A stretch of 33,754 nucleotides of DNA. It comes from an uncultured beta proteobacterium. GTDB lineage: Bacteria > Pseudomonadota > Gammaproteobacteria > Burkholderiales > Burkholderiaceae_C. Below the pieces are notes generated by a model that worked only from the letters and a program-made list of their open reading frames with translations, was not told where the DNA came from and made no database searches. Shown in pieces: positions 24,518 to 32,906 of the stretch (its first letter is position 1; every line of letters starts with the position of its first letter). Position numbers and translations under genes: made by a program. Location of the stretch: positions 1-33,754 of the forward strand of contig CAITZZ010000109.1 of assembly GCA_903897005.1 (NCBI GenBank). The letters are read 5' to 3'.

Positions 24518-25999
24518 TCAGCGGCGGTGCTGCGCAGCGTGCCCGTGAGGCGCACTGTGCGGATGCCCTGGCGGATGCGCTTGGTGCTCGTGCGGCTTCG
24601 TCAGCAGTGAACCTACGACCATACCGACGATAGCCATGGCCAGGCCGGCCAGTTGCCCCGGAAAGGCCTCTCCGAGCTGCTTGAACACCAGAAACACCAG
24701 CCAGGTGAAGATGCCGAAAATGATGGAAGCGATGGCGCCCTGGCGCGTTGCGCGTTTCCAGTAAAGGCCGCAAACCAATGGCACAAAGGCGCCTACCAGC
24801 GTCACCTGGTAGGCTGACGACACCATCTCATAAATTTGTGTTCCCTTCATCGCCATGGCATAGGCCAGCACGCCGCAGGCAAAGAAGAACAACGTCACGC
24901 GAAACGCCAACAGTTCCTGCTTGTCACTCAGCCGCGGGCGCAGATGCTTGTAGATGTTCTCGACGAAGCTGGTGGAGGGTGCCAGCAGCGTGGCCGATGC
25001 ACAGGACTTGATCGCCGACAGCAGTGCGCCAAAGAAAATCACCTGCGCCGCGAAGGGCATTTTCGTGAGGATCAGGGTCGGCAGAATCTTCTGCGGGTCG
25101 TTGGCCAGAAACTCCTTGGTCTGCTCCGGCATGATCAGCACCGCACAAGCGACGATGAACATCGGCACGAAGGCAAACGCCAGGTACGCCAGACCACCGA
25201 TCACAGCGCCGCGCGAGGCCGTCTTCGCGTCCTTGGCGGACATCACGCGCTGAAACACGTCCTGCTGCGGGATGGAGCCCAGCATCATGGTGATGCCAGC
25301 AGCAAAGAAGAACACGATGTCCTTGAAGTTGGCCGCCGGCGCCATGCGGAACCAGTCGTTGCTCTGGGCCAGGGCCAGCACCTTCCCGGTGCCACCTGCC
25401 ATGTCGCTCGAAATATAGGCAATGAAGGACAGGCCGATGATGAGCACGATCATCTGGATGAAATCAGTCCAGGCGACCGCCAGCATGCCGCCGAAGATGA
25501 CGTAAATCAGCACCGACAGCGTGCCGATGACCATTCCCGCCTCGGTACTGATTTCGCCACCTGAGACGACATTGAACACCAGCCCCAGGGCGGTGATCTG
25601 GGCTGCAACCCAGCCGAGGTAGGAAAGGATGATGGCCGTGGAGCAGAAGATTTCGACACCCTTGCCGAAACGCTTGCGGTAGAAGTCGCCTATGGTCAGC
25701 AGGTTCATTCGATAGAGCTTGGCGGCGAAGAACAGGCCCACAAAGACCAGACACATCGAGGCGCCGAAAGGATCTTCGATGACGCTGTTGAGGCCCCCCG
25801 AGACAAACTTGGCGCTGATTCCGAGAACCGTTTCGGCGCCGAACCAGGTGGCGAAGGTGGTGGTGATGATCATCACCAGCGGAAGGCTGCGTCCGGCAAT
25901 GGCGAAGTCCGCCGAGTTCTTGATGCGGGTACCTGCATAGACGCCGATGGCCAGCGTTCCCAGTAAATAAAGTACAACGAGGCCAAGCAGGGCATTCAT
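24518..25999 (-). CDS. Sodium:solute symporter with His-rich C-terminal tail
   Basis: A 493-residue integral membrane protein of the sodium:solute symporter (SSS) family, with about 13 hydrophobic segments beginning at residue 4 (LLGLVVLYLLGTLAIGVYAG). SSS-type blocks include SADFAIAGRSLPLVMIITTTFATWFGAETVLG (about 27-58), the TIGDFYRKRFGKG loop, and a long central block (YVIFGGMLAVAWTDFIQM). The last 25 residues contain eight His (HEHQAHPPGHPHSAPHGH), unusual for the family. The ATG at 25999 has AAGGA about ten bases upstream and starts at the first family residue; longer frames upstream cover the divergent gene at 26144. The substrate cannot be read from the sequence. It converges on lpdA with a gap of only five bases. 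Confidence 0.9.
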   Translation of the reverse strand: MNALLGLVVLYLLGTLAIGVYAGTRIKNSADFAIAGRSLPLVMIITTTFATWFGAETVLGISAKFVSGGLNSVIEDPFGASMCLVFVGLFFAAKLYRMNLLTIGDFYRKRFGKGVEIFCSTAIILSYLGWVAAQITALGLVFNVVSGGEISTEAGMVIGTLSVLIYVIFGGMLAVAWTDFIQMIVLIIGLSFIAYISSDMAGGTGKVLALAQSNDWFRMAPAANFKDIVFFFAAGITMMLGSIPQQDVFQRVMSAKDAKTASRGAVIGGLAYLAFAFVPMFIVACAVLIMPEQTKEFLANDPQKILPTLILTKMPFAAQVIFFGALLSAIKSCASATLLAPSTSFVENIYKHLRPRLSDKQELLAFRVTLFFFACGVLAYAMAMKGTQIYEMVSSAYQVTLVGAFVPLVCGLYWKRATRQGAIASIIFGIFTWLVFLVFKQLGEAFPGQLAGLAMAIVGMVVGSLLTKPHEHQAHPPGHPHSAPHGHAAQHRR

Positions 26000-26143
26000 G
26001 GGGCCGGGGTCCTTGAGCGGGAAAATGATGACGCGAGAGTGTAGCAAATGAGGTGCCGCACCCGCCCGCCAGAGCGGAACCGGACATTGGGTGCCTGCTA
26101 GAATTTCTCCAGATTTACGAGCAACCTTGATGGGCAGGCGAAC

Positions 26144-26407
26144 ATGCACATTGATCACCACGATCTCTACACCGAATTCCCCGACATGCGTGAGGCCATC
26201 GCTGTCCTGAAGGATGAAAGTGGTTACTTCAGCAACCTCTTCGGACGTTACAACCGCCTCACCGGCAAGGTGGAGGACCTCGAAGAGCACGACATGCCAG
26301 TGGCTGACTTCACGCTCGAGGACATGAAGAAGGCTCGCGCCAAACTGAAGGACGAGATTTACCAGTTGCTGCTGGTCTTTCGCTGCGGACAGCGGCATCA
26401 AGCCTGA
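26144..26407 (+). CDS. YdcH/DUF465 family small protein
   Basis: An 87-residue charged, helical protein. MHIDHHDLYTEFPDMREAIAVLKDESGYFSNLFGRYNRLTGKV-type residues at the start and the ending KKARAKLKDEIYQLL match the DUF465 (YdcH) family, short coiled-coil-like cytoplasmic proteins of unknown function. Members are usually 70-80 residues; here about ten extra residues (VFRCGQRHQA) extend the end. It is divergent from the symporter and 81 bases before iorA on the same strand. Confidence 0.85.
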   Translation: MHIDHHDLYTEFPDMREAIAVLKDESGYFSNLFGRYNRLTGKVEDLEEHDMPVADFTLEDMKKARAKLKDEIYQLLLVFRCGQRHQA

Positions 26408-26488
26408 TACTTAGCCCGACGCCCGGGATGCGATACTTCGCCAGGGCCGGCTCAATTTCCTGGGCACCCTGTTTTTTTTGAGGCAAGC

Positions 26489-28123
26489 ATGTCTGAAGAA
26501 ATTTTGCTCGGCGACGAAGCCGTCGCGCGCGGTGCGATCGATGCGGGGATCAGCGCGGCCTATGCCTATCCCGGCACGCCTTCGACCGAGATCTACCAAA
26601 CCATACAGGATTACGCCAAGGAGCACAGCCTGCCGGTGCGCGGCATGTGGTCGACCAACGAGAAGGTGGCACTCGAAGAGGGGATCGGCGTGTCCTACGC
26701 CGGTGGCCGCGCCATGGTCTCGATGAAGCACGTGGGCCTCAATGTGGCGGCCGATCCGTTCATGAATGTGGCCGTCTCCGGCGCCCATGGCGGGCTGGTG
26801 ATTGCCGTGGCCGACGATCCGTCCATGCACAGTTCGCAGAACGAGCAGGACTCGCGCTACTTTGCCGACTTCGCCATGGTGCCCTGCCTGGAGCCCGGCG
26901 ACCAGCAGCAGTGCTACGACTTCACGCGAGAGGCTTTCGAACTGTCGGAGCGCCTGCAGGTGCCGGTGCTGTTGCGCCTGGTGACGCGGCTGGCGCACAG
27001 TCGCGCGGCGGTGACGCTGGCTCCAGCGCGGGCGCAGAACGTGCCCAATTATGTGGAAGATCCGAGTCGCTACACGCTGCTGCCGGTCAATGCGCGCAAG
27101 GCTTACGCCAAGCTGGTGGACAAGCAGCCGGCTCTGCAGGAGTTCTCGGAGAATCATGCCGGGAATGCGCTGACATTGCGCGGCAACGGCAAGCCCGGCA
27201 TCCTGGTCAGCGGCCTGGGTTGGAACTACCTCAAAGAGGCGATGGGCGACGCGCTGGAGGGCTACAACCTGCTGCGCGTTGGCGTCTATCCGCTGCCGGT
27301 GAAGAAGATCCGCCAACTGCTTGATGCCTCCAGCGAAGTCTGGATTGTGGAGGAGGGCTACCCCTTCATCGAACGCTACGTGAGTGCCTTGGGACTGATG
27401 CGCGAACGTCCGATTCACGGCAAGCTCACTGGCGCCCTGCCGCGCATGGGTGAGCTGACACAGGACACGATCCGGCGCTGCTTTGGCCTGCCGGTGAGTG
27501 TCTCGCTGCAGATCGAGGGCCTGTCCGACGTGCTGGTCGGGCGACCGCCACGCCTGTGCGACAAATGCCCACACACCGACGCCTATATCGCCATCAACCA
27601 GGTCCTGACCCAATATGGTCCGGGTGTGCGCGTGATGGGCGACATCGGCTGCTACACGCTGGGCTACCTGCATCCCTACAACGCCATCCACTCCTGCCTG
27701 TGCATGGGCTCCTCCATCGGCATGGCCATCGGGGCTGCGCACACCGGCATGACGCCCTCGCTGTGCGTCATCGGAGATGGTACCTTCACGCACTCTGGCA
27801 TGGCACCGCTGCTGGACGCGGCGCGCGACAACACCAACATCAAGGTCTTCATCCTGGACAACAGCATCGTCGCCATGACCGGCGGGCAGCCGACCATGGC
27901 CACCGACGAAGAAGTGGTTGATCTGGTGGCTGGGCTGGGGGTGCCGCGCGAGCACATCCGCATCGTGGTGCCCTTGCCCAACCGCAAGGAGCAGACCCTG
28001 GCCATCATCAACGAGGAACTGCCCTACAAGGGGTTGTCGGTGATCATTGCGCGGCGTGCCTGCGTCACTTACGCCAAGCAGATCAAGCTCTACAAGCGCG
28101 CCTGCGAGGAGCAAACTGAATGA
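26489..28123 (+). CDS. iorA: Indolepyruvate oxidoreductase alpha-type subunit without ferredoxin domain
   Basis: A 544-residue ThDP enzyme subunit of the 2-oxoacid oxidoreductase group that oxidatively decarboxylates aryl-pyruvates to aryl-acyl-CoA. The N-terminal block LLGDEAVARGAIDAGISAAYAYPGTPSTEI (about 6-35) and the ThDP-binding block GDIGCYTLG ... VIGDGTFTHSG ... NTNIKVFILDNSIVAMTGGQP (about 382-470) are present. Canonical IorA is over 600 residues and ends in a two-[4Fe-4S] ferredoxin domain; here the protein stops soon after RRACVTYAKQ, with no CxxCxxCxxxC motif. The stop overlaps the iorB start (ATGA), so it is not truncated by the window. GAGG precedes the ATG. The electron path is therefore unclear. 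Confidence 0.88.
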   Translation: MSEEILLGDEAVARGAIDAGISAAYAYPGTPSTEIYQTIQDYAKEHSLPVRGMWSTNEKVALEEGIGVSYAGGRAMVSMKHVGLNVAADPFMNVAVSGAHGGLVIAVADDPSMHSSQNEQDSRYFADFAMVPCLEPGDQQQCYDFTREAFELSERLQVPVLLRLVTRLAHSRAAVTLAPARAQNVPNYVEDPSRYTLLPVNARKAYAKLVDKQPALQEFSENHAGNALTLRGNGKPGILVSGLGWNYLKEAMGDALEGYNLLRVGVYPLPVKKIRQLLDASSEVWIVEEGYPFIERYVSALGLMRERPIHGKLTGALPRMGELTQDTIRRCFGLPVSVSLQIEGLSDVLVGRPPRLCDKCPHTDAYIAINQVLTQYGPGVRVMGDIGCYTLGYLHPYNAIHSCLCMGSSIGMAIGAAHTGMTPSLCVIGDGTFTHSGMAPLLDAARDNTNIKVFILDNSIVAMTGGQPTMATDEEVVDLVAGLGVPREHIRIVVPLPNRKEQTLAIINEELPYKGLSVIIARRACVTYAKQIKLYKRACEEQTE

Positions 28124-28893
28124 ACTACGACCTGGTAATTTGCGGTGTCGGCGGCCAGGGCGTGTTGTCGATCGCCTGGGTGATTGATCACGCGGTTCAT
28201 GAGGCCGGCCTGCATTTCAAACAGTCCGAGGTGCACGGCATGGCGCAACGCGGCGGTGCCGTCTCCGCCTTTGTGCGCATCTCCGACCAGCCGGTCGCCA
28301 GCGACCTGATAGCAAACGGTGCGGCCAGCCTGGTGCTGTCGGTGGAGCCAATGGAAGCCTTGCGCTATGCCCAGTTGCTGCGGCCGGACGGCTGGATCGT
28401 GAGCGACGTCACGCCGCTAGAGAATGTGGACGCCTACCCGCCACACGAAGCCCTGTACAAGGTGTTGTTTTCTGTGCCGCATCTGGTGGCGCTGGATGCC
28501 ACACGATTGGCTACCAAGGCCGGCGCCGTGAAGGCGCAGAACATGGTGGTGCTGGGCGCGGCTGCCTCGCAGTTGCCCTTGCCGGTGGACTTGCTGGAAA
28601 AGCAGATCCATGAGCTCTTTGCGAGCAAGGGCGAGCGCATCATCAAGGCCAATATCAATGCCTTCCGGATGGGCGCGGCAGCCAGCCAGTTCGCGGCCGT
28701 GCTGTCAGCGGCGGGGGTGCCCTCATCCGTGCTGGCCCGGGTCTTGCCGCGTCTTGCCTTCGAGCCGCAAGCGGTGGCGCAGCCGACGCTGGACGCCTGG
28801 TGCAAGCGGCTGCTTGCCGCTGACGCCGTGCAGCTGGCGCTGCAACTGTTCCAGGGCGACGCCGTACTGGCGCTCGACGCCGTGCCGGCCTAG
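28120..28893 (+). CDS. iorB: Indolepyruvate oxidoreductase beta-type subunit
   Basis: A 257-residue protein of the 2-oxoacid:acceptor oxidoreductase gamma-type fold. The N-terminus VICGVGGQGVL (residues 6-16) is the family's glycine-rich motif, followed by SEVHGMAQRGGAVSAFVRI (about 39-57). The domain ends near residue 195 (KANINAFRMGAAAS); about 60 further Ala/Leu-rich residues form a C-terminal extension not usual in the short IorB proteins of archaea. It overlaps iorA by four bases (ATGA), so a tight two-subunit complex is expected. Its TAG overlaps the convergent glgP stop (shared CTAG). Confidence 0.9.
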   Translation: MNYDLVICGVGGQGVLSIAWVIDHAVHEAGLHFKQSEVHGMAQRGGAVSAFVRISDQPVASDLIANGAASLVLSVEPMEALRYAQLLRPDGWIVSDVTPLENVDAYPPHEALYKVLFSVPHLVALDATRLATKAGAVKAQNMVVLGAAASQLPLPVDLLEKQIHELFASKGERIIKANINAFRMGAAASQFAAVLSAAGVPSSVLARVLPRLAFEPQAVAQPTLDAWCKRLLAADAVQLALQLFQGDAVLALDAVPA

Positions 28894-31388
28894 ATCGTCG
28901 ATCCGGCCGAGCCAGTCTGGCCGCTGGGGGCGTCGTCACCGAACAGCGGCTGCACGTTCCAGATTTCACTGGCATATTCGCCAATCGTGCGGTCTGATGA
29001 AAACGGCCCCATCGCGGCGATGTTCAGGATCGCCTGGCGTGTCCACTCGGAGGGCTTGCGGTACAGCGCATCGACGCGTTGCTGCGCTGCCAGATAGTCC
29101 GGGAAGTCCGCCAGCAACTGGTAATAGTCAGACTCCAGCAGGTTGCGCGTGAGGTCCTGGTAACGCTGTGGCTCATCTGGCGAGAAAGCACCATCCGCGA
29201 TGCGGTCAATGGCGGTCTTGAGTTCGTAGTTGTTGTCGTAGTAGCGGCGCGGTTGATAGCCGTGGGCGCGCAGTTCACTTACCTGCTGCGTTCGGTTGCC
29301 GAAGATGAAGATGTTTTCCATGCCGACGTTCTCGGCAATTTCGATGTTGGCGCCGTCCCAGGTACCGATCGTCAACGCGCCGTTCAGTGCGAATTTCATG
29401 TTGCCGGTGCCAGAGGCTTCGGTGCCCGCCATCGAGATCTGTTCCGACAGGTCGGCTGCCGGAATGATCAGCTCGGCCAGCGTCACGCGGTAGTTGGGAA
29501 CGAACACCAGCTTGAGCCGGTTGCCTACATGGGGGTCGCTATTGATGACGCTGGCGACATCGTTGATCAAGCGGATCACCTGTTTGGCCATGTAATAGGC
29601 AGAGGCCGCCTTGCCGGCAAAAATCACCGTACGTGGCACCCAGTTCGCCTGCGGATTGGCCAGGATCTGGTGGTAGCGGCTGATCACGTGCAGCAGGTTG
29701 AGCAACTGGCGTTTGTACTCATGCATGCGCTTGACCTGCACGTCAAACAGGCTCTCGGGGTCAAGGCGGATGCCGAGTTCGCGCCCTATGTAGTCGGCCA
29801 GGCGGCGCTTGTTCTGCTGCTTGGCCAGGTGCACCGCGTTGTTGAAGGCAGGTTCGCTGGCGAGCGGGCGCAGTTGCGAAAGCTGATCCAGATGGCGGCG
29901 CCAGGTGCGACCGATCCGGTCGTCGATCAGCCGGGCCAGTGGCTGGTTGGCCTGCGCCAGCCAGCGCCGTGGCGTGATGCCATTGGTCTTGTTGCAGAAG
30001 CGCTCCGGAAAAAGGCGAGCGAAATCGGTGAAGATGGTCTGCACCATCAGGTCACTGTGCAGGGCCGAGACGCCGTTGATCTTGTGGCTGGCCAGCAGGC
30101 ACAGGTAGGCCATGCGTACACGCCGGTGTCCGTTCTCCTCAATCAGTGAAACGCGCTGCAGCAGATCAGGCTCGCCCGGGTAGCTTTCGTGCAGACCGGC
30201 CAGGAAGCGTGCGTTCAGGTCGTAAATGATGCGCAGGTGGCGCGGCAGCAGTCGACCCATCAGATCCACCGACCAGGTTTCCAGTGCTTCTTGCATCAGC
30301 GTGTGGTTGGTGTAGCTGAAGATGCGGCAGCACAGCGACCAGGCGCTGTTCCAGTCCAGTCGGTGCTGGTCTACCAGCAAGCGCATCAGTTCAGGCACTG
30401 CCAGCGCCGGATGCGTGTCGTTGAGGTGGATTGCCACCTTGTCGGCCAGCGCATCGAAGCTGCTGTGGCTTCTCAGGTAACGGCGCAACATGTCCTGCAG
30501 CGAGGCGCTGACGAAGAAGTACTCCTGGCGCAGACGCAACTCCTTCCCGTGGTCGGTGCTGTCGTCCGGGTAGAGCACGCGCGAGACGTTTTCTGACTCG
30601 TTCTTGGCTTCCACCGCGCGCATGTAGTCGCCCTTGTTGAAAGCATCGAGGTTGATGACACTGGTGGCCCGCGCTGACCACAGACGCAGCGTGGAGACCG
30701 AGGTCAGTTCGTAGCCCGGTACACCGCTGTCGTAGGCGGTGGCGATGACATCTTCGGTGTCGACCCATTGCACGACGCCGTTCTCGGTCGTCAGGCGCCC
30801 GCCGAAGCGCACGGTATGGCTGAATTCAGGCCGCATGAATTCCCAGGGATTGCCGTTGACAAGCCAGCTGTCGGGCTCCTCCACTTGCTGGCCGTCCACG
30901 ATGCGTTGCGCGAACATGCCGAAGTCGTAACGGATGCCATAGCCCATGCCGGGCAAGCCGACGCTGGCGATGGAGTCCAGAAAACAGGCTGCCAGGCGCC
31001 CCAGGCCGCCGTTTCCGAGGCCGGGGTCGGCTTCCAGATCCGTGATCGCATCAAAGTCGGCACCCAGTTGTGCGCAGGCCGTCTTGGTCTCTTCGTAAAT
31101 ACCCAGGGCCATCAGCGCGTTGGTCAGCATGCGCCCGGGCAGGAACTCCATTGAAAGGTAATAAACACGTTTGCAGTCGCCGTCCTCGGCTGCGTTCAAG
31201 CTGGCGCGCCAGCGGTCCATGGTGCGGTCGCGCAAGGCGTAGAAAATGGCAAACAGCCAGTCGCGTTTTGTTGCCGAGCGCACATCCTTGCCGACCTGGT
31301 ACACCAGCCGATTGGAGATCGATCTGCGCAAGGCATCGACGGTGTTGGTGGGTTGGTCAAACTGAAAAGGTTGTACGCTGGACATCAA
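28890..31388 (-). CDS. glgP: Glycogen phosphorylase
   Basis: An 832-residue pyridoxal-phosphate enzyme releasing glucose-1-phosphate from glycogen or maltodextrin. The PLP-binding Lys is K665 in EASGTGNMKFALNG. The family blocks NGGLGRLAACFLDS, LNDTHPALAVPELMRLL, VCNKTNGITPRRWL-like NKTNGITPRRWLAQANQ and VKRMHEYKRQLLN are intact. The length is that of bacterial glycogen/maltodextrin phosphorylases. It is the last gene of a glgC-glgA-glgP run, 21 bases after the glgA stop. Maltodextrin preference (MalP-like) cannot be excluded, but the context favours glycogen. Confidence 0.95.
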   Translation of the reverse strand: MMSSVQPFQFDQPTNTVDALRRSISNRLVYQVGKDVRSATKRDWLFAIFYALRDRTMDRWRASLNAAEDGDCKRVYYLSMEFLPGRMLTNALMALGIYEETKTACAQLGADFDAITDLEADPGLGNGGLGRLAACFLDSIASVGLPGMGYGIRYDFGMFAQRIVDGQQVEEPDSWLVNGNPWEFMRPEFSHTVRFGGRLTTENGVVQWVDTEDVIATAYDSGVPGYELTSVSTLRLWSARATSVINLDAFNKGDYMRAVEAKNESENVSRVLYPDDSTDHGKELRLRQEYFFVSASLQDMLRRYLRSHSSFDALADKVAIHLNDTHPALAVPELMRLLVDQHRLDWNSAWSLCCRIFSYTNHTLMQEALETWSVDLMGRLLPRHLRIIYDLNARFLAGLHESYPGEPDLLQRVSLIEENGHRRVRMAYLCLLASHKINGVSALHSDLMVQTIFTDFARLFPERFCNKTNGITPRRWLAQANQPLARLIDDRIGRTWRRHLDQLSQLRPLASEPAFNNAVHLAKQQNKRRLADYIGRELGIRLDPESLFDVQVKRMHEYKRQLLNLLHVISRYHQILANPQANWVPRTVIFAGKAASAYYMAKQVIRLINDVASVINSDPHVGNRLKLVFVPNYRVTLAELIIPAADLSEQISMAGTEASGTGNMKFALNGALTIGTWDGANIEIAENVGMENIFIFGNRTQQVSELRAHGYQPRRYYDNNYELKTAIDRIADGAFSPDEPQRYQDLTRNLLESDYYQLLADFPDYLAAQQRVDALYRKPSEWTRQAILNIAAMGPFSSDRTIGEYASEIWNVQPLFGDDAPSGQTGSAGSTI

Positions 31389-31409
31389 CTGTCTCCGAAA
31401 AAATGGAAC

Positions 31410-32906
31410 TCAAAAACGAAGGGGTGCTGCGGTTAGCGCAAGCAGTGTCTGGTAAAGCGCGCGATAGGCTTGTGCTGGCTCCTGCCAGTCAAAGCGCTGC
31501 TGCATGGCGCGGCGTTGTACCGCGCTCCAGTCCGATGGCCGACGGCGCAGCGCAAAGGCACGGCGCATGGCACCCAGCAGGCCGTTCGCACTGAACTCAT
31601 GGAACGCGAAGCCGCTGGCGCGGCCCTCATCAAGGGCTTCCAGGCTGCAGTCCGTGACGGTGTCGGCCAGTCCACCCACAGCGTGCACCAGTGGCAGGGT
31701 TCCATAGCGCAGACCGTACAACTGGGTCAGACCGCAGGGCTCGTAACGTGACGGCACCAGCAGTACGTCAGCGGCGGCGATGATGCGGTGCGCCAGGTCT
31801 TCGTTGTAGCCGGTGCGCAGGGCGGCTTGCCCCGGGTGGCAGGCCAGGGCCTCGCGCAGTGCAGCTTCGATGCCGGCGTCGCCACTGCCGAGAATCACCA
31901 ACTGGCCACCCCGATCGATCAGCTCCGGCAGCATGGCAGGCACCAGGTGCAGACCTTTTTGTTCGCTCAGGCGTGTCACCGCCGCAAACAAGAGTGCGTC
32001 GGGCCGTTCTTCCAGGCCGAGCAGACGCTGCAGGGCGCGCTTGACACGGGCCTTGCCGCTCATGCGCTTGCCATCAAAATGGGCATTGAGCAGCGGGTCT
32101 GTGGCCGGGTTCCAGAGCTCGTAGTCAACGCCATTGAGGATGCCGCTGACACGATCGCGCCGGTCGCGCAGCACGCCGTCCAGGCCGCAGCCCTGTTCTG
32201 GCGTCATGATCTCCTGGGCGTAGCGTGGACTGACGGTGGTGATGGCGTCTGCAAACTGCAGACCGGCTTTCATGAAGGAAAGCTGCCCGTGGTATTCCGC
32301 ACCGTTGATGGTGAACAGGGACTCTGGCACGCCGAGTTCGGCACAGCTGGAGGCCGCAAACAATCCCTGGTAAGCCAGGTTGTGGACGGTGAACACGCTG
32401 GGCGTGATGCGGCCAGCGCCGGCCAGCAGCTTCTGGTAAAGCGGAGCCAGACCGGCATGCCAGTCGTGCGCATGCACCACGTCGGGTTGCCAGTGCGGGT
32501 CGGCGCCTTGCCCTAGTGCCGCAGCGGCCCAGCCCAGCAGCGCAAATCGCGCAGCGTTGTCACTCCAGTCCTGTCCTGCTGCGTCCTGGTACGGGCCGCC
32601 CTCGCGCTGGTACAGTGCCGGCGCATCCAGCAGGTAGACCGGCTGACCGCTTTCGATCACATGGCCTCGGACCAGCATCGGTGGCGGCTGCAGTGTGCGC
32701 AGCACATCGGGACCGCCTTCAACCGGCAGGCGCAGCGCAGGCGCATCGGCGCGCACACCGGCTGCGATCGATGGGAACGCTGGCAGCAGCAGGCGCACAT
32801 GGCAACCGGCTGCCCGCAGTGCCGCCGGCAGCGCCGCACCGACGTCGGCCAGACCACCGGTTTTGAGCAGCGGATAGATTTCGGTGCAGACGTAGAGAAT
32901 CTTCAC
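31410..32906 (-). CDS. glgA: Glycogen synthase (ADP-glucose)
   Basis: A 498-residue GT5 glycosyltransferase that elongates alpha-1,4-glucan from ADP-glucose. The KTGGLADV nucleotide-binding block (K15) is at the N-terminus and the C-terminal [22 protein letters not shown] block carries the catalytic Glu region. [14 protein letters not shown] and HNLAYQGLF are typical. The GTG at 32906 is chosen because it immediately precedes [11 protein letters not shown], the family N-terminus, and overlaps the glgC stop by four bases (GTGA); an ATG at 33086 would add 60 residues lying over glgC. Translational coupling with glgC is expected. Confidence 0.96.
   Translation of the reverse strand: MKILYVCTEIYPLLKTGGLADVGAALPAALRAAGCHVRLLLPAFPSIAAGVRADAPALRLPVEGGPDVLRTLQPPPMLVRGHVIESGQPVYLLDAPALYQREGGPYQDAAGQDWSDNAARFALLGWAAAALGQGADPHWQPDVVHAHDWHAGLAPLYQKLLAGAGRITPSVFTVHNLAYQGLFAASSCAELGVPESLFTINGAEYHGQLSFMKAGLQFADAITTVSPRYAQEIMTPEQGCGLDGVLRDRRDRVSGILNGVDYELWNPATDPLLNAHFDGKRMSGKARVKRALQRLLGLEERPDALLFAAVTRLSEQKGLHLVPAMLPELIDRGGQLVILGSGDAGIEAALREALACHPGQAALRTGYNEDLAHRIIAAADVLLVPSRYEPCGLTQLYGLRYGTLPLVHAVGGLADTVTDCSLEALDEGRASGFAFHEFSANGLLGAMRRAFALRRRPSDWSAVQRRAMQQRFDWQEPAQAYRALYQTLLALTAAPLRF

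Noticed and set aside
23502-24773. A 423-codon minus-strand frame over lpdA and the symporter end
   Set aside because: It overlaps two well-supported genes and has low-complexity residues; regarded as a shadow.
26000-26401. N-terminal extension of the symporter frame to 26401
   Set aside because: The added residues run antisense through the DUF465 gene; the ATG at 25999 begins exactly at the first family segment.
26411-28114. A 567-codon open frame antisense to iorA
   Set aside because: The translation is His/Gln/Arg/Ala-rich without domains and covers a clearly conserved gene on the other strand.
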